Positions 12,363-24,150 of a DNA stretch of 64,000 nucleotides are shown one piece after another. Source of the DNA: Siniperca chuatsi (lineage: Eukaryota; Chordata; Actinopteri; Centrarchiformes; Sinipercidae); NCBI RefSeq assembly GCF_020085105.1, contig NC_058053.1, forward strand, positions 19,991,388 through 20,055,387, given 5' to 3'. How positions within the stretch are numbered: position 1 is the first letter of the stretch; the number at the start of each line of letters is the position of its first letter. Under the pieces are notes generated by a model. That model did not search any database, was not told the DNA's origin, and saw only the letters and a program-made list of their open reading frames with translations. The translations under genes were made by a program, and so were the position numbers.

Positions 12363-15300
12363 ATGCTTACCCTGCTACACCACTGTGGTCGCAACGTACT
12401 GACATTCAGGACAGTTCAGACAGTAAATAAAAGTTACTACACAACACAGATGGGTAAGCGCGTGGCTGTGGTGTTGGCGGGCTGCGGAGTTTATGATGGC
12501 AGCGAGATCCACGAGGCCTCCGCTGTCTTGGTCCACCTGAGCAGAGGAGGTGCTAGTGTAAGTTTGATACTGTATGCTGTGTAGTTTTGTGTGCGCCAGG
12601 GGGAGGCTGGAGAAAGTGTGTGATTCACTCTATAATACAATGCAACATGCGCGGTAGTTTCGCTCTTGTTGTTTTCATTGTGTGTTTGTGAAGTTGTTAG
12701 ATACAGGTTAAACCCACCTGAAGTGCAACTGAAATGAATCAGAATCAGGTCTAAGTAGGTTTTCACATACAAGGAATTTGCCTTGGTATTTTGGTGCATA
12801 ACAAAAAACACAGTAAGAGAAAATGAAAAAAGCAAGTACTGCAAACGTCAAGAATCACAAATATAAAATAGAAAAAATGACAATAAAAATAAAAAAAAAT
12901 ATTTAAAATAGTTTTTTTTTAAATGAAAAGAGCTGTGCCATGTTTGAAATGAAGAGAATGAAACATGCAAAATATTGACCAAGGAATGTGCTAAAGTATA
13001 AAGAATATGTGCAATGTACAGAGATAATAATCCTAAAGATGTGCATTAATGTAACGCATTGAGTCAGATTTGGAGGCTTTACGTTAATGTAACATGTAGT
13101 GTCCATGGGGTGGGATAAGAGTCTGCGTCGGTGGGGGTCCCGGACCTTGTTGATGATCACAAAATTAAACTCAGAAACTGATGCAGTGGTGATCACAGAT
13201 CCCTGTGTGGCTCTCCTTAGTTTAAAACAGATGGAGGCAAGACACCACCGAACTTGTCTTTTATGTACAGAAATGCAGCTACAGGTGAGGACATTCACTG
13301 CTTTACTGTGAAAGTGTTGCATACCAAGTATACCCTCCTTTCTGGTACACTTACTGATAACTCTGATCAACGAAGTCACACATATTGTGCATGACTTTAA
13401 TGCTTTTAAAGGATAGGTTCTCCTAACATTTTGGAAAAAAACAAAACAAAAAAAAACAAAAACAAAACGGTCACTGTAATAGTCCTGATCATACTGGCCG
13501 TAAAGAGTTCCCTTCTCAACACAATCCCAGCGATGGGGGACAAAATCCACAGGCCTTGTTATGTGGGGAAAAAAACTAATTATAAAATTCAGCTCAAGGT
13601 AATATGAGGCTTCAGCAGTTATCTTCCAAAGTTTGTCTTTTTTAGTATTAAATTCCCTCTCTGTGTTACTAACCCTCTGCTACAGCTCAGCAAGGAAACA
13701 CACAATTAGTGGATTCAAATAAATAAAGCATACAAAGTGTGTGTGTGTGTGACAGGGATATGTGTGCATTTGGGGCAGAGCTTTTCTTGAGTCTAGTGCA
13801 TAAACGATTAGGTTATTTATCAATTAATCAATGTTGTCAAGTAACTGACAACAATTTTGATAACCGATTAACCGTAAGTTATTTATCAAGCAAAAATGCA
13901 AAACATTCTCTGGTTCCAGCTTCACCAATGAGACGATTGGCTGCTTTTTTCAGTTTTATGTCAGTGTAAACTGAATGTCTTTGTGTTATGAAATGTTGGT
14001 CTGACGAAACAAGCAATTAGCTAACATCATGTTGGATTTCAGGAACTTGTGATCGTTTTTTTTAAGATTTATTCATATTTTATAGACTGAAAAATGAATT
14101 AGTAATGTGAAGAAAGTGAAACTTATCATTAGTTCCTGTCCTAATGGTTTCTGTTTGTTTTTTTTATGTTGTGAAATGAGAGTCCTCACTTTTTGTTTTA
14201 TGCACTGCAGGTAAACATGTTTGCCCCCAACATTGACCAGATGCATGTGGTGAATCACCTGAAAGGCGAGCCTTCTGAGGAGAAGAGAAACGTGTTGGTG
14301 GAGAGCGCGAGACTGGCCCGTGGAAACATCCAGGACCTGTCTAAACTCAGTGTCAAAGACCATGACGCTATTATATTCCCAGGTTTGGTCAAAAGAACAC
14401 AACAGCCTACTCCCAGACCAAGAGGATTTCATCCTATTGTGTTGTTAAATGCTTTGTTTATCCAGTCAAATGCACTGAAAAATTCTTCAGATGCTCCTCA
14501 GTAGCAAAAGGTTTGATAAAATATTGTGTCCACTGTGATAAATACCCCATGAGACTAAAATTGGTGGCGGTTTTTGAATCATTTATATTCCTGACTAAAA
14601 AAACTTTTCTCCTTCCTAAGATTGCTTGAATAACTTTTCAGTGAACAGTTTTTTCATCTTTAAGAGGACTTTAAGTGTCCTTGATTTACCCCTGTGAAAC
14701 TGATCGAGCACTTGGCTTCTGCATTTCTTTTCAGTCAAATACACGTCTGTCCAGGTGATTATTGTAATGAGTCTGCTGTGCAATATCCGTCGTCTCATTA
14801 TAATCTTAATAAGCTACACTCTACTTGACAGTTGCAGTACTTTGACAGTACTTTGTACCGTATTATTATCATCAACCGGTAAACCCACTTTGTACTTAAC
14901 ACTTTGTACTTAACATTAATTTTATACTTATACCCACTTGGTACTTAATTTATCTGACCTGTATTATAGTGTATTATATTTTTTGCTTAGTACTTCTATT
15001 CCCGTGTGCATTGACATGATAGTGAGCTGCTGTAACAAAAGAGTTTCCCCTCGGGGATCAATAAAGTATTTCTGATTCTGAATCAAATTTTTGCAATGTT
15101 GTTTAGGTGGTTTTGGGGCAGCGAAGAACCTCTGTACATGGGCAGTACAGGGAAAGGACTGCTCCGTTAATGACGAGGTTAAGGCCACGCTGCAGGCGTT
15201 CCACGGCGAGGGTAAACCCATTGGCCTCTGCTGCATCTCACCTGTTCTGGCCGCCAAGGTATTTCCTGGCTGTGAGGTCACCGTCGGCCTCGAGAAGGAT

Positions 15301-16362
15301 GACAAGTGAGTCTAACTTGTCTGAGCACCCCAGCTATGTCTTAAAGGGGAACTCCATCGATTTTACACATCAAAATCTGTTTACAGGTCTTGGGGACTAC
15401 TGCATATATGATAAAAGTTGTATAAATCCTGCGCAAAATATGATAAATTGCCTCAAGTGACATAACCTGAGTCAGTGGCGGTTGGGGCTGAAAACTACAA
15501 AAATGAAAACAGTCTCGGGGGTGAAGAGTTAGAAAGATGTGAGCTTACCAAACCTCTGCAGCCTGCTCTTCATCTCTGCTTGAGGCTCGTGGTTTGAGGC
15601 TACATTAGCCACTACTAGCATAACACACCTGAATCTTTGACCGAACTGTCAGCAGTCGAGTTACATTGTGGGTAATGTAGGCGCCAGGTTTGACAAGTAA
15701 GAAAATGTGTAGAATATAATTGACGAAATCTCTGCCTCTTTTTAAAACTGTCCAATGTGAGTCTGACAGTGTTATAGTAGTGCAATGCTAAATGGGTGGA
15801 GTACTCTTTTAAAGGATTATTATGGTTTATTGCAAGCTTGGTCTTTCATAGTTTTAGCTGTTAGTCTTTTTCTCACCAAGTTAATTGTTAAGATCTGGCA
15901 ACATGGCAGAAAAAATCTGACCGGGAGAAAAACACAAGTGGTCAGACAAACCCCCTGGTTAACCAATCTTACTTGGGAAAAAAAATAAAAAAATGCAAGT
16001 TGTAAAATTATTACAGAAACTGTCAGTTGGAAACCTGTATCACAGTTTACAGACCTTTTGAGCATGACACATTTAATTTAATTTCACACACACATTGTTT
16101 GTGTGACAAATAAACCTTCCCTTTAAGCAGCTTAACACTGTGTGGTGCCTCTCTTTTGTCTCTCAGGTACCCCGACACTACTGACACTGCAGCGGCCATC
16201 AACCAGTTGGGCTGCAAGCACGTGAGTAAGAGTGTCAGCGAGAGCCACGTGGACGAGAAGAACAAGCTGGTCACCACTTCTGCTTTCATGTGCAATGCTC
16301 CAATACACGAGATATTTGATGGAATCGGATCGATGGTGCAGGACGTGCTGAAACTTGCTTGA
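12363..16362 (+). CDS. gatd3: GATD3/ES1-type mitochondrial DJ-1/PfpI-superfamily protein
   Basis: Class I glutamine-amidotransferase-like protein of the ES1/C21orf33 family. The fish homologue ES1 is known from cone photoreceptors, where it is linked to enlarged mitochondria; the chemical reaction is not established. Exons are 12363-12557, 14211-14382, 15107-15305 and 16167-16362, with phases 0, 1 and 0 closing to 253 aa. The first 30 residues have Arg, Lys, Ser and Thr but no acidic residue, which suits a mitochondrial presequence. The fold follows: [25 protein letters not shown], the oxyanion-loop region [10 protein letters not shown] and the nucleophile elbow KPIGLCCIS with Cys164/165. Near the end is [24 protein letters not shown]. 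Introns 1-3 hold several repeats. An AATAAA follows at 16675. It could be named es1 in fish resources. Confidence 0.95.
12734..13110 (-). mobile_element. Antisense LINE 3' tail in gatd3 intron 1
   Basis: Starts with GAATCAGAATCAGG followed by a TTTTCACATACAAGGAATTTG stretch. Read on the minus strand this gives the familiar fish LINE tail ending in a TTCTGA-type repeat. Sequence up to about 13560 may belong to the same insertion; its limits are uncertain. Confidence 0.55.
13800..14110. repeat. Dispersed ATTAATC-type repeat copy
   Basis: Shares with 17815-18125 an ordered series of blocks: ATTAATCAAT-like ends, an AAAATGCAAAACATT block, GCTTTTTTCAGTTTTATGT, TAAACTGAAT, GACGAAACAAGC and TTTTATAGACT. 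It is a repeat family without coding capacity, in gatd3 intron 1. Confidence 0.65.
14930..15083 (+). mobile_element. LINE 3' tail in gatd3 intron 2
   Basis: Ends with TTTCCCCTCGGGGATCAATA, an AAAGTATTTC stretch and TGATTCTGA. This is a widespread fish LINE 3' end, and it sits only about 25 bases before gatd3 exon 3. Confidence 0.7.
15342..15816. mobile_element. Foldback MITE in gatd3 intron 3
   Basis: The left end TTAAAGGGGAACTCCATC is the inverse of the right end, whose reverse complement reads TTTAAAAGAGTACTCCACCC. Internal sequence is non-coding. The structure fits a non-autonomous DNA element of about 475 bp. Confidence 0.6.
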
Positions 16363-16674
16363 TTCCACTAATACTCAAAAGATGGTGGAAACAGAAAGAA
16401 AAGCATGGGGGTGGGGCAAATAGAAGCTGCCTGCTGAACTGAGACAATTATAGAAGGATGTTACAGTAACTCCTTGATCAAAAGCACTTCCAGATTCTCT
16501 TAAAATATGCATGTATTTGTAGTAGTAATGTACAATACCTGGTCTAATTTATTTAAAAAAATATCTCTGTTTGACTCAATCTTACTGGATAATATTCTGC
16601 TGCAGTGGATCAGTCTCATGATGGCAATGTTGATAGAAAATCAACAGCAGGTGTGGTATTGTACAAAAAAATGC

Positions 16675-16680
16675 AATAAA
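16675..16680 (+). terminator. gatd3: gatd3 poly(A) signal
   Basis: AATAAA, 313 bases after the gatd3 stop, on the plus strand. Cleavage 10-30 bases further would fall inside the acod1 3' end. Confidence 0.7.
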
Positions 16681-16707
16681 ATGAAAAAGTTCACTTTGTC
16701 AGTTCAC

Positions 16708-16713
16708 TTTATT
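16708..16713 (-). terminator. acod1: acod1 poly(A) signal
   Basis: AATAAA on the minus strand, 65 bases past the acod1 stop. It faces the gatd3 signal across only 27 bases. Confidence 0.65.
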
Positions 16714-16777
16714 TCAGACCCTTTATCTAAGAAAAGATGACAGATATAACACACTGGCTTCATCAAAGACCGTATAA

Positions 16778-19700
16778 TCAACTCCTCGTGCTGCATAACT
16801 GCTTGTGCTGACTACTTGTCATTCTCAGATATGAACCCAAGACTGAGCATTCTCTCACTCTCTCAATGTTTCCTATCACATCAATCACGCCCTCCACTCC
16901 CTCTGTGCACAACACTGAAGAAGCATTAACACTGAACTTCCCCACCAGGTCCTCCTGACTCAGTGGCTTCCTCCAGTGGCCATGAAAGGTATCACATCTG
17001 GCCACATATCTCTGCCCCTGATCGGTTTCTATCTCAACCTCACAATACATCTTGTCAAAGCTTGGTTGGTTATCTTTAGGGGTCTCCACGTTGACTTTGG
17101 ACATAAGCTCCTTCAGAGCAGGCCGGTTAAACTGAGCTTCACTAAAGGAAGACACTGTCACTTTGTTATCCAGCAGGGCGGAACCGGCGTTGAACTGAAA
17201 TGAGTGCCTGGCTTGGTGCTCTGTGGCAGGTAAGGGGCAGTCAATGTACTTGGATGGAGGCACTCGAAGTGTGACATGCCTGATGAGGCTGAGGTCAAAG
17301 TTCCCAACTGTATTTTCAAGCTTTGCTCGGGCTGCCAGCGCTGCATCCACAGCCCAGTGCATCCCCAGATGAGCAGGGATGCACTTGAAGGCCACATCCT
17401 GATCTTCCAGAATCCATTTAAAGTCGCTGGAAGCAGAACCTTCCATTGCTGAAGGACTGTAGTCCTTGTAGTAAACCCCAAACCCGCAATCCATATCCAG
17501 GATGGCTGGATTTCCCTCCAGACCCATCTGGGCCAGCTGAGCGGCCTCCAGGCCTCTCCGAGCAGCATTTCCTATATGGAGAGGTTTGGTTTGTGTGGCG
17601 GCGTTGGCCAAGGGAGCCCCAGCAGAGGAGGCTGCGATAGCCAGAGCATGGCAACACTGTGCCGGGGACAGACCCAGGAGCTTAGCTGAGGCCGCAGCAC
17701 TACCCATCACCCCAACAACACTGGGAGGGTGGAATCTGAGAGTGTCGGGGAAAAGGAAGAAAAATAATCAAAATATTAGGGTCTCTTTAATTTAAGGTTT
17801 TAGGTTCTGATTAGAGCTGAAATTATTAGTCGATTAATCGGTTAGTTCATTGACAGAAAATTACTTGGCAACTATTTTCATAATCAATTATGTATTTTTT
17901 TTAAGCATAAATGCCAAACATTTACTGCTTCCAGTTTCTCAAATGTGAGTGTTTGCTGCTTTTCTTTGCCTTATGTGATAATAAACTGAATATCGTTTGG
18001 TTTTAGACTGTTGGTAAGACAAAACAAGCAGTCTGAGCACGTCACCTTGGGCTTAAGAGAAATTGTGATGAGCATTTTTTTTCTGACATTTTATAGACTA
18101 AATGATTAATCAATTAATCAAGGAGCCCTAGTTCTGATACTTCTGATGGACATCAAAGGTTCAGTTTAACTTAACACTTTTTTTTCTAGTTTATTGCCCA
18201 GGTTTTGAGACATCTGTCTCTCAGATTTCTGCTGGCGCTGTTTGTGGTGCTCACAACATAAAAATATATATTTGAAAAACTTAACAGCAGTTTGTCTTAT
18301 TTTGAATAATCTACAGACCTCGCTGTGACTATTTTTTATATTGGAACTACTTTCTCCTGAAGAAACAGACTCTATGAAAAGTGGTGACAGTGAGTTGTAT
18401 GGATTATCAAGACAGGGACGGGGTTTCTGGAGAGAGATGTTGAATTCTTCAAATGTAATTTTTCAATGCTGTGAGTACCACAAACTAAAATCCATTCACC
18501 ACCTCCACCTCTAAAACTTCAAATAAAACCAAAACTATCTGCATGGCTAGATACCACTAGAGGTAGGTGTTGTACTTTTCGTCATATGGGTGAATCAACC
18601 TTTTAACACTGAAGTATAATACAGTGTACATTAACTAACAATTGAACAGAAAATTTGCACATTAGTCCAGAACTCAAACAGTCTGATGTTGGTTATTAGT
18701 ATTAAATATCTCACCTTTCAGGGATGTTGTAGGCCTCTTTGGAGAACCTCATGAGTCTGCCCTGCACTTCAATGCCAACATTGAAGGCCAGCAGCAGGTC
18801 TAGACCAGAGGGCTGGCTGGGCAGCGTCTCTGCCAAGGCCAGCAGGGCTGGTAGCACAGCTCCTGAAGGATGAGTAGCAGGGTGCCAAGTGTCGTCAAAG
18901 TCCATGGAGTGAACCTATTACCAAACAATGTGACAGAACAGATAATCCAAGATCAAACCACCACCATATCATGTTTATGTTTTCTATATATTATGATGCA
19001 TTTATTTGACCAAGCTTACCGCAATGCCATTGACAAATGCAGCGTAAAGAGGAGGAAGAGTTATCTCTGATTTACCCCAAACACTGCTCCTCTCGTAAGA
19101 CATGAACAACTGCAATCAGACAAATTGATACGAGCATTGTAAAAGGGATTATATCAACTAACTATTGAAGAACTACAGGAAGTAGACTTTAAATGTAAAC
19201 ATCTCATAGAAAAGGAAATTAATCCCAAACAGTCCACAATAGTGGGTCACAATAATTCAATTAGTAGTATTTGTCAGCTGTAAAAGAAATGTGACAGTCA
19301 GTAGCTTTGTATTTTAGTTTCAGATCAACACAGGCAACTTCTGATGAGGCCAAATGAAGAAAGATTTAATGATGACACTAATAAAAATAGATATAGTGGA
19401 TATGTAGTATATAAAGGGCTGACAAATATTGCTAATTAGTATTTAGAATTGAATGTAAGCCAACTTTGTGTTGTTTTCAGTCCTACTTTAGTTACGTCAA
19501 AATTAAATCTTTCTCATTAGGTGTTTAAATGTTTTTATATGATGTTGACTTGACGTATTTTAGAAGGCATAGTATATCCTCACTCCAGTCAAGCAGTTTA
19601 ATGTACCTGGCTGTACTTGAGAGCTTTGTTGAAGACAGCTGTCCTGGTTCCCAACAGCCCAACACCCAGGGTGTCCAGCATCATCCTTTTGCTCTTGTTA

Positions 19701-20004
19701 ATCACACCATCTGTCAGCTGAGTGGTGTTGAGGGCATGGATAGCAGCTCCAAAGCTCTCTGTAATACTCTGGAAAGGTGAAACAAGGCCAGTCAGTCCAA
19801 AACTCTAACAGGCAAACCTCCCCAGTAGAGAGACAGAACAGTTGTTAAGGATCTGACCAAAATATGCTGCATCTATTTGTCTTTAAACCCAAAAATACTC
19901 TCCAAAAAGTGGCTAAATTGAATCTCATATAGTGAAATGCAGAAAATATGTAATCTAAGAAAATATGTAAGTATGAAAGAAAACAGCAATACCTTGCGTA
20001 GCAT
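16778..20004 (-). CDS. acod1: cis-Aconitate decarboxylase (itaconate synthase, IRG1)
   Basis: Mitochondrial enzyme that converts cis-aconitate to itaconate in activated macrophages; MmgE/PrpD family. Coding exons (minus) are 20004-19993, 19768-19607, 19109-19020, 18914-18715 and 17735-16778, with phases 0, 0, 0 and 2, giving 473 aa against 481 in human. Exon 1 encodes only MLRK and matches the short human N-terminus before SITES. Residues reported at the active site are all present: Asp93 and His103 (MDFDDTWHPATHPSG), His157 (FHPPSVVG, human 159), Lys205 (TQTKPLHIG, human 207), Lys272 and His277 (VAFKCIPAH) and Tyr318. Next to Lys272 human Arg-Phe is Cys-Ile here. The C-terminus is shorter than in human. 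A TATA-like box lies 52 bases upstream of the start. Confidence 0.97.
17815..18125. repeat. Dispersed ATTAATC-type repeat copy
   Basis: Has GATTAATCGG near the left end and GATTAATCAATTAATC near the right end, so the ends are partly inverted. It shares internal blocks with 13800-14110. It lies in the last acod1 intron and is non-coding. Confidence 0.65.
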
Positions 20005-20055
20005 TGTTGTAGCTCAACAATGTCTTCAAGTGACAAAACATACAAGGGCAGGCAC

Positions 20056-20063
20056 CTTTTATA
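20056..20063 (-). promoter_or_regulatory. acod1: acod1 TATA-like box
   Basis: Minus-strand TATAAAAG, 52 bases upstream of the ATG, would place transcription start about 25 bases before the start codon. A C/EBP-like TTGTGAAAG lies further upstream (20131-20139). A TATA promoter fits a strongly inducible immune gene; this is inference. Confidence 0.5.
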
Positions 20064-20214
20064 GGTCATTTCACTGTCTGAAGGCTGGCCTTCCAAATTT
20101 CCAAAGTGGGTAAAAACCACCATGATGGGAAGTAGGAACTTTCACAATGACTGGGTAGCATTTTTGATTCATTTTTCCTTATTTTGCCTGCATTGCCAAA
20201 TCTACTAAATCTTT

Positions 20215-20367
20215 TTTTTTACTTTTACTTACAAATGCTACATCCTGTACATACTTTATATCCTGCACTTGTTTATTGCTCTTCTGGTTAGACCTAAACT
20301 GCATTTCGTTGCCTTGTACTTGTACATGTGCAATGACAATAAAGTTGAATCTAATTTGAATCTAATC
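20215..20367 (+). mobile_element. LINE 3' tail
   Basis: Contains TGCATTTCGTTGCCTTGTAC and GTGCAATGACAATAAAGTTG and ends in GAATCTAATTTGAATCTAAT. These are hallmarks of a common fish LINE 3' end with terminal short repeats. Confidence 0.75.
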
Positions 20368-20882
20368 TTGAGCTTTAAAGCTCAAAGCAGCTAAAATTCA
20401 TCAGAATGAACCCATGCCATATTGTTGTTGGCTGTTTTTAAGCCTGTGGGACTGTGAGAATATAATGACAAAAGTGGTAAGAGGACTTCATTTTGGGTCA
20501 AATAACTGACTTGGACAGAACAATTATCTGCTGTCATTCACAACCAGTTCCTTTTTAGGATGACGGACACTGGAAATTCAGCTTTCTGCAATGGGAAGTT
20601 TTGAGCAGAGACATTTCACAAGTCTCAACAAAATCACTGACACACAATCACATGACAAAAAGATGTTTGGTGTCAAACAGTGAAATGAAGTGAAGTGAAT
20701 TAGAAGTATGAAGTAGCACAGAATGTATGTTAATTATACTTAAGTACAGCACTTGAGTAAAGGTACTTAGGTACATTTCACCACTTTCCAGTGTGTCAAT
20801 ACATTAGTTTTATTTATCAATTCATTTCCAAATGGTGTTTCTCCATTTTAATCAACTGAACACAGTATGTTAAAGTTACCAT

Positions 20883-20960
20883 CTCTTGGGGTGGTTGGTT
20901 TTCTAGAAGTTTAAGATTCTGACCATGAAATCACAACATCACCGGTTCAAGTCTCACTGG
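20883..20960 (+). mobile_element. tRNA-derived SINE head (degraded)
   Basis: A GGTTCAAGTC B-box-like motif at 20944-20953 follows a GGGGTGGTTGG A-box-like stretch at tRNA-like spacing, with a CACTGGGA end. No intact tRNA fold is evident. Confidence 0.45.
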
Positions 20961-21159
20961 GAACTTTTGTGCCTTGGCTTACAGTTGGGTAGAGTACACA
21001 TATGACAGTAGAAGCAGCTAACAATTGTATTTTGTACACTTAAATGGCTTTTACGAACAGTCACAGACGTGTTCAGTGTTGTTGATAACATAACATGTTG
21101 ATGATTGAACCAAATAGATCACTTAATGGATGTACAGTAATTTACTGGGTGGCAGAGAT

Positions 21160-21183
21160 GGTGTGTGTGTGTGTGTCTGTGTG
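21160..21183. repeat. (GT)n microsatellite
   Basis: Short GT run with one CT interruption. Confidence 0.85.
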
Positions 21184-21566
21184 TCTAATTTATTTTAATC
21201 ACATCGTGGGGACATAATGACTGATCTATGTATTTCAAATAAATGTAAATATGCATAATCAAGTTGTTTTTTTCACATCTAAAACCTGTTTTGGCCCAGT
21301 TCTCAAGAATCACTGCTATCTTTTATTTGTGGAAAAAAGGTTAACCATTATATTTATTTTTGGTGAGGGATAGGGTTAAGTGAAGGTTAAGGTAAGTGTT
21401 GGGGTTAGTGGTTATGGTTTTTCTTAAACAAGACTTCAGGGAATGAATGTCATGCGGAGGCTCTTGTAGGCTACGTCTAACTTTGTGAGTACCAATTTGA
21501 ATTTTAAACCTTGAGAGTTAACATTTTTGCACTTCTTACCTCTCCAAAGGGCTGTTTGAAGGTTAA

Positions 21567-21568
<2 letters not shown>

Positions 21569-21631
<63 letters not shown>

Positions 21632-21646
21632 TGCGTGTGTGCGTGT
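21569..21646. repeat. Compound (CT)n(GT)n microsatellite
   Basis: About 23 CT units pass directly into about 15 GT units with two GC interruptions. Apparent open frames here are artefacts of the repeat. Confidence 0.95.
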
Positions 21647-21802
21647 TAGATGGCTGCATTTCCATCAGAGTTACAATGGGTGTCACTCTTTCCATATTTT
21701 CCAACCATTTCTTGATTTCAGATGGAATAACTCAGGCCACCTGTTTTCTGGTTATGGATGTATTGGGATTTGTAAAAAATCTCAACAGAATTTATTTCAT
21801 TA

Positions 21803-22310
21803 ACACAGGACTTTCACACCTGAGACTGGTGTTCGTTTCCCGTGTGAAACCAATGGTCAACAGCGAGTGTTTTAAGGAAGTATTTGTTCTAACCCAAACC
21901 ATGATCTTTTCCTAAACACAAGACTTTCACATGTGAGACTGGTGTTCGTTTCCCGTATGAAACCAATGGTCAACGGCGAGTGTTTTAAGGAAGTATTTGT
22001 TCTAACCCAAACCATGATCTTTTCCTAAACCTAAAGTAGTTTTGGTGCCTAAACCTAACCAAACTGCGACAGTCAACTGAAATAGTTCTCAGCAAGCTTT
22101 ATTTTGAAAGTCTAACCGGACGTTGCATATGTATTATTATTTTAAGGGTAAAAAACCCGTGCAGACACGAAAGATACTTCCGATTTAAATACATTAGTTT
22201 GAAAGTCATGCTGAGTGTCAAAAATGGAAAATTCGTGTTCATATACCCTTCATGAATCCTAGCTTACTACACTTCGTGACTATTTCACGAGCTGCCGTGA
22301 TACTGAGTAG
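21803..22310 (+). mobile_element. Foldback-transposon copy with 113-bp tandem duplication
   Basis: A 113-bp unit starting ACACAGGACTTTCACA at 21803 is repeated from 21916 with few differences. Then follow the blocks CCAAACTGCGACAGTCA and GAAAGTCTAACCGGACGTTG, and a degraded right arm with TTCGTG, CACGAG and CTGCCGTGATACTG. The same blocks in the same order occur in the complete element at 50033-50454. The matching left arm is not seen. Confidence 0.7.
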
Positions 22311-22521
22311 AATTAGCTTAAATCATCATGAGAGGGTAGACTACATTTATATTTATGCCAGACAGCGCAGGAAAAACACAAATGACACATAACCAAATGT
22401 GGGTTCTTGCTTTAAGTGATGCTGGAAGAGAGACGAGACTACACGTGGATTTGCTTTCTCTCTCTCTCCTACATGCACGCGCACACACAAGACTGCAAGA
22501 CAGTCATGTTATACTAGTTAA

Positions 22522-23538
<1,017 letters not shown>

Positions 23539-24150
23539 CTTACAGTAAACGTGTCGTGTTGATGTAAATAGACATTTCATAATCTAGAGGGGAATGTCTT
23601 TAAAAAGTATTGCATTTGGTGTATTGAATGGTAACGTTTGTTAAGGGCTAGTGGCTGCAAAATATTGCTCCATTATCCTGAGAATAGCCAAATAGCAGTA
23701 TTACCACTTCTGTGGTTAAACCAGAGACACAAATTAGTCCCTAAATAGATTCTACACAAACGACTTTGACAGTTTGTCAAGAGAAGATTGTGCAACTTGA
23801 ATGTGTAAAGCGAGCAGAGCATCGTTTGAGTTGACACACCCATCCAAAGCCCCATTGGAAAAAGCACCAACAAAATGCCTCCATCTCATAGAACTGCATG
23901 TCAGTGTTTCAGTCATATCTGACTCAGTGCTGTGTGAATTGAGCGGCATCCAAGAACAGACAAGCAGCAATTAGTATTCAGTGTCATTGTAACTTCTAGG
24001 CTTGCTTGATCACATGTTTGGCCAAGTTTTGTATTATCTAATAGGCTCTTATAGCAGTTCTATCACTGACATGGTTGTAAGTGTATGTGCTTGATTGGTA
24101 GAGTTGTATTTGTTAAACCTGTTCAGTTGAAATAAAATCTTATACTCTGC
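23539..24150 (+). other. kctd12: kctd12 3'UTR with poly(A) signal
   Basis: Non-coding sequence after the stop; AATAAA at 24131-24136 is the first canonical signal. Confidence 0.65.

Noticed and set aside
12903..13550. 215-codon open frame on the minus strand inside gatd3 intron 1
   Set aside because: Low-complexity and Phe/Ile-rich without a domain. It overlaps a LINE-like tail and runs antisense to gatd3; best explained as repeat-derived chance frame.
20883..20960. Functional tRNA gene
   Set aside because: B-box is present but A-box and arms are degraded and no cloverleaf can be drawn; called a SINE head instead.
21511..21915. 134-codon Leu/Ser and Cys/Val repeat frame
   Set aside because: Produced by the CT/GT microsatellite and a transposon copy.
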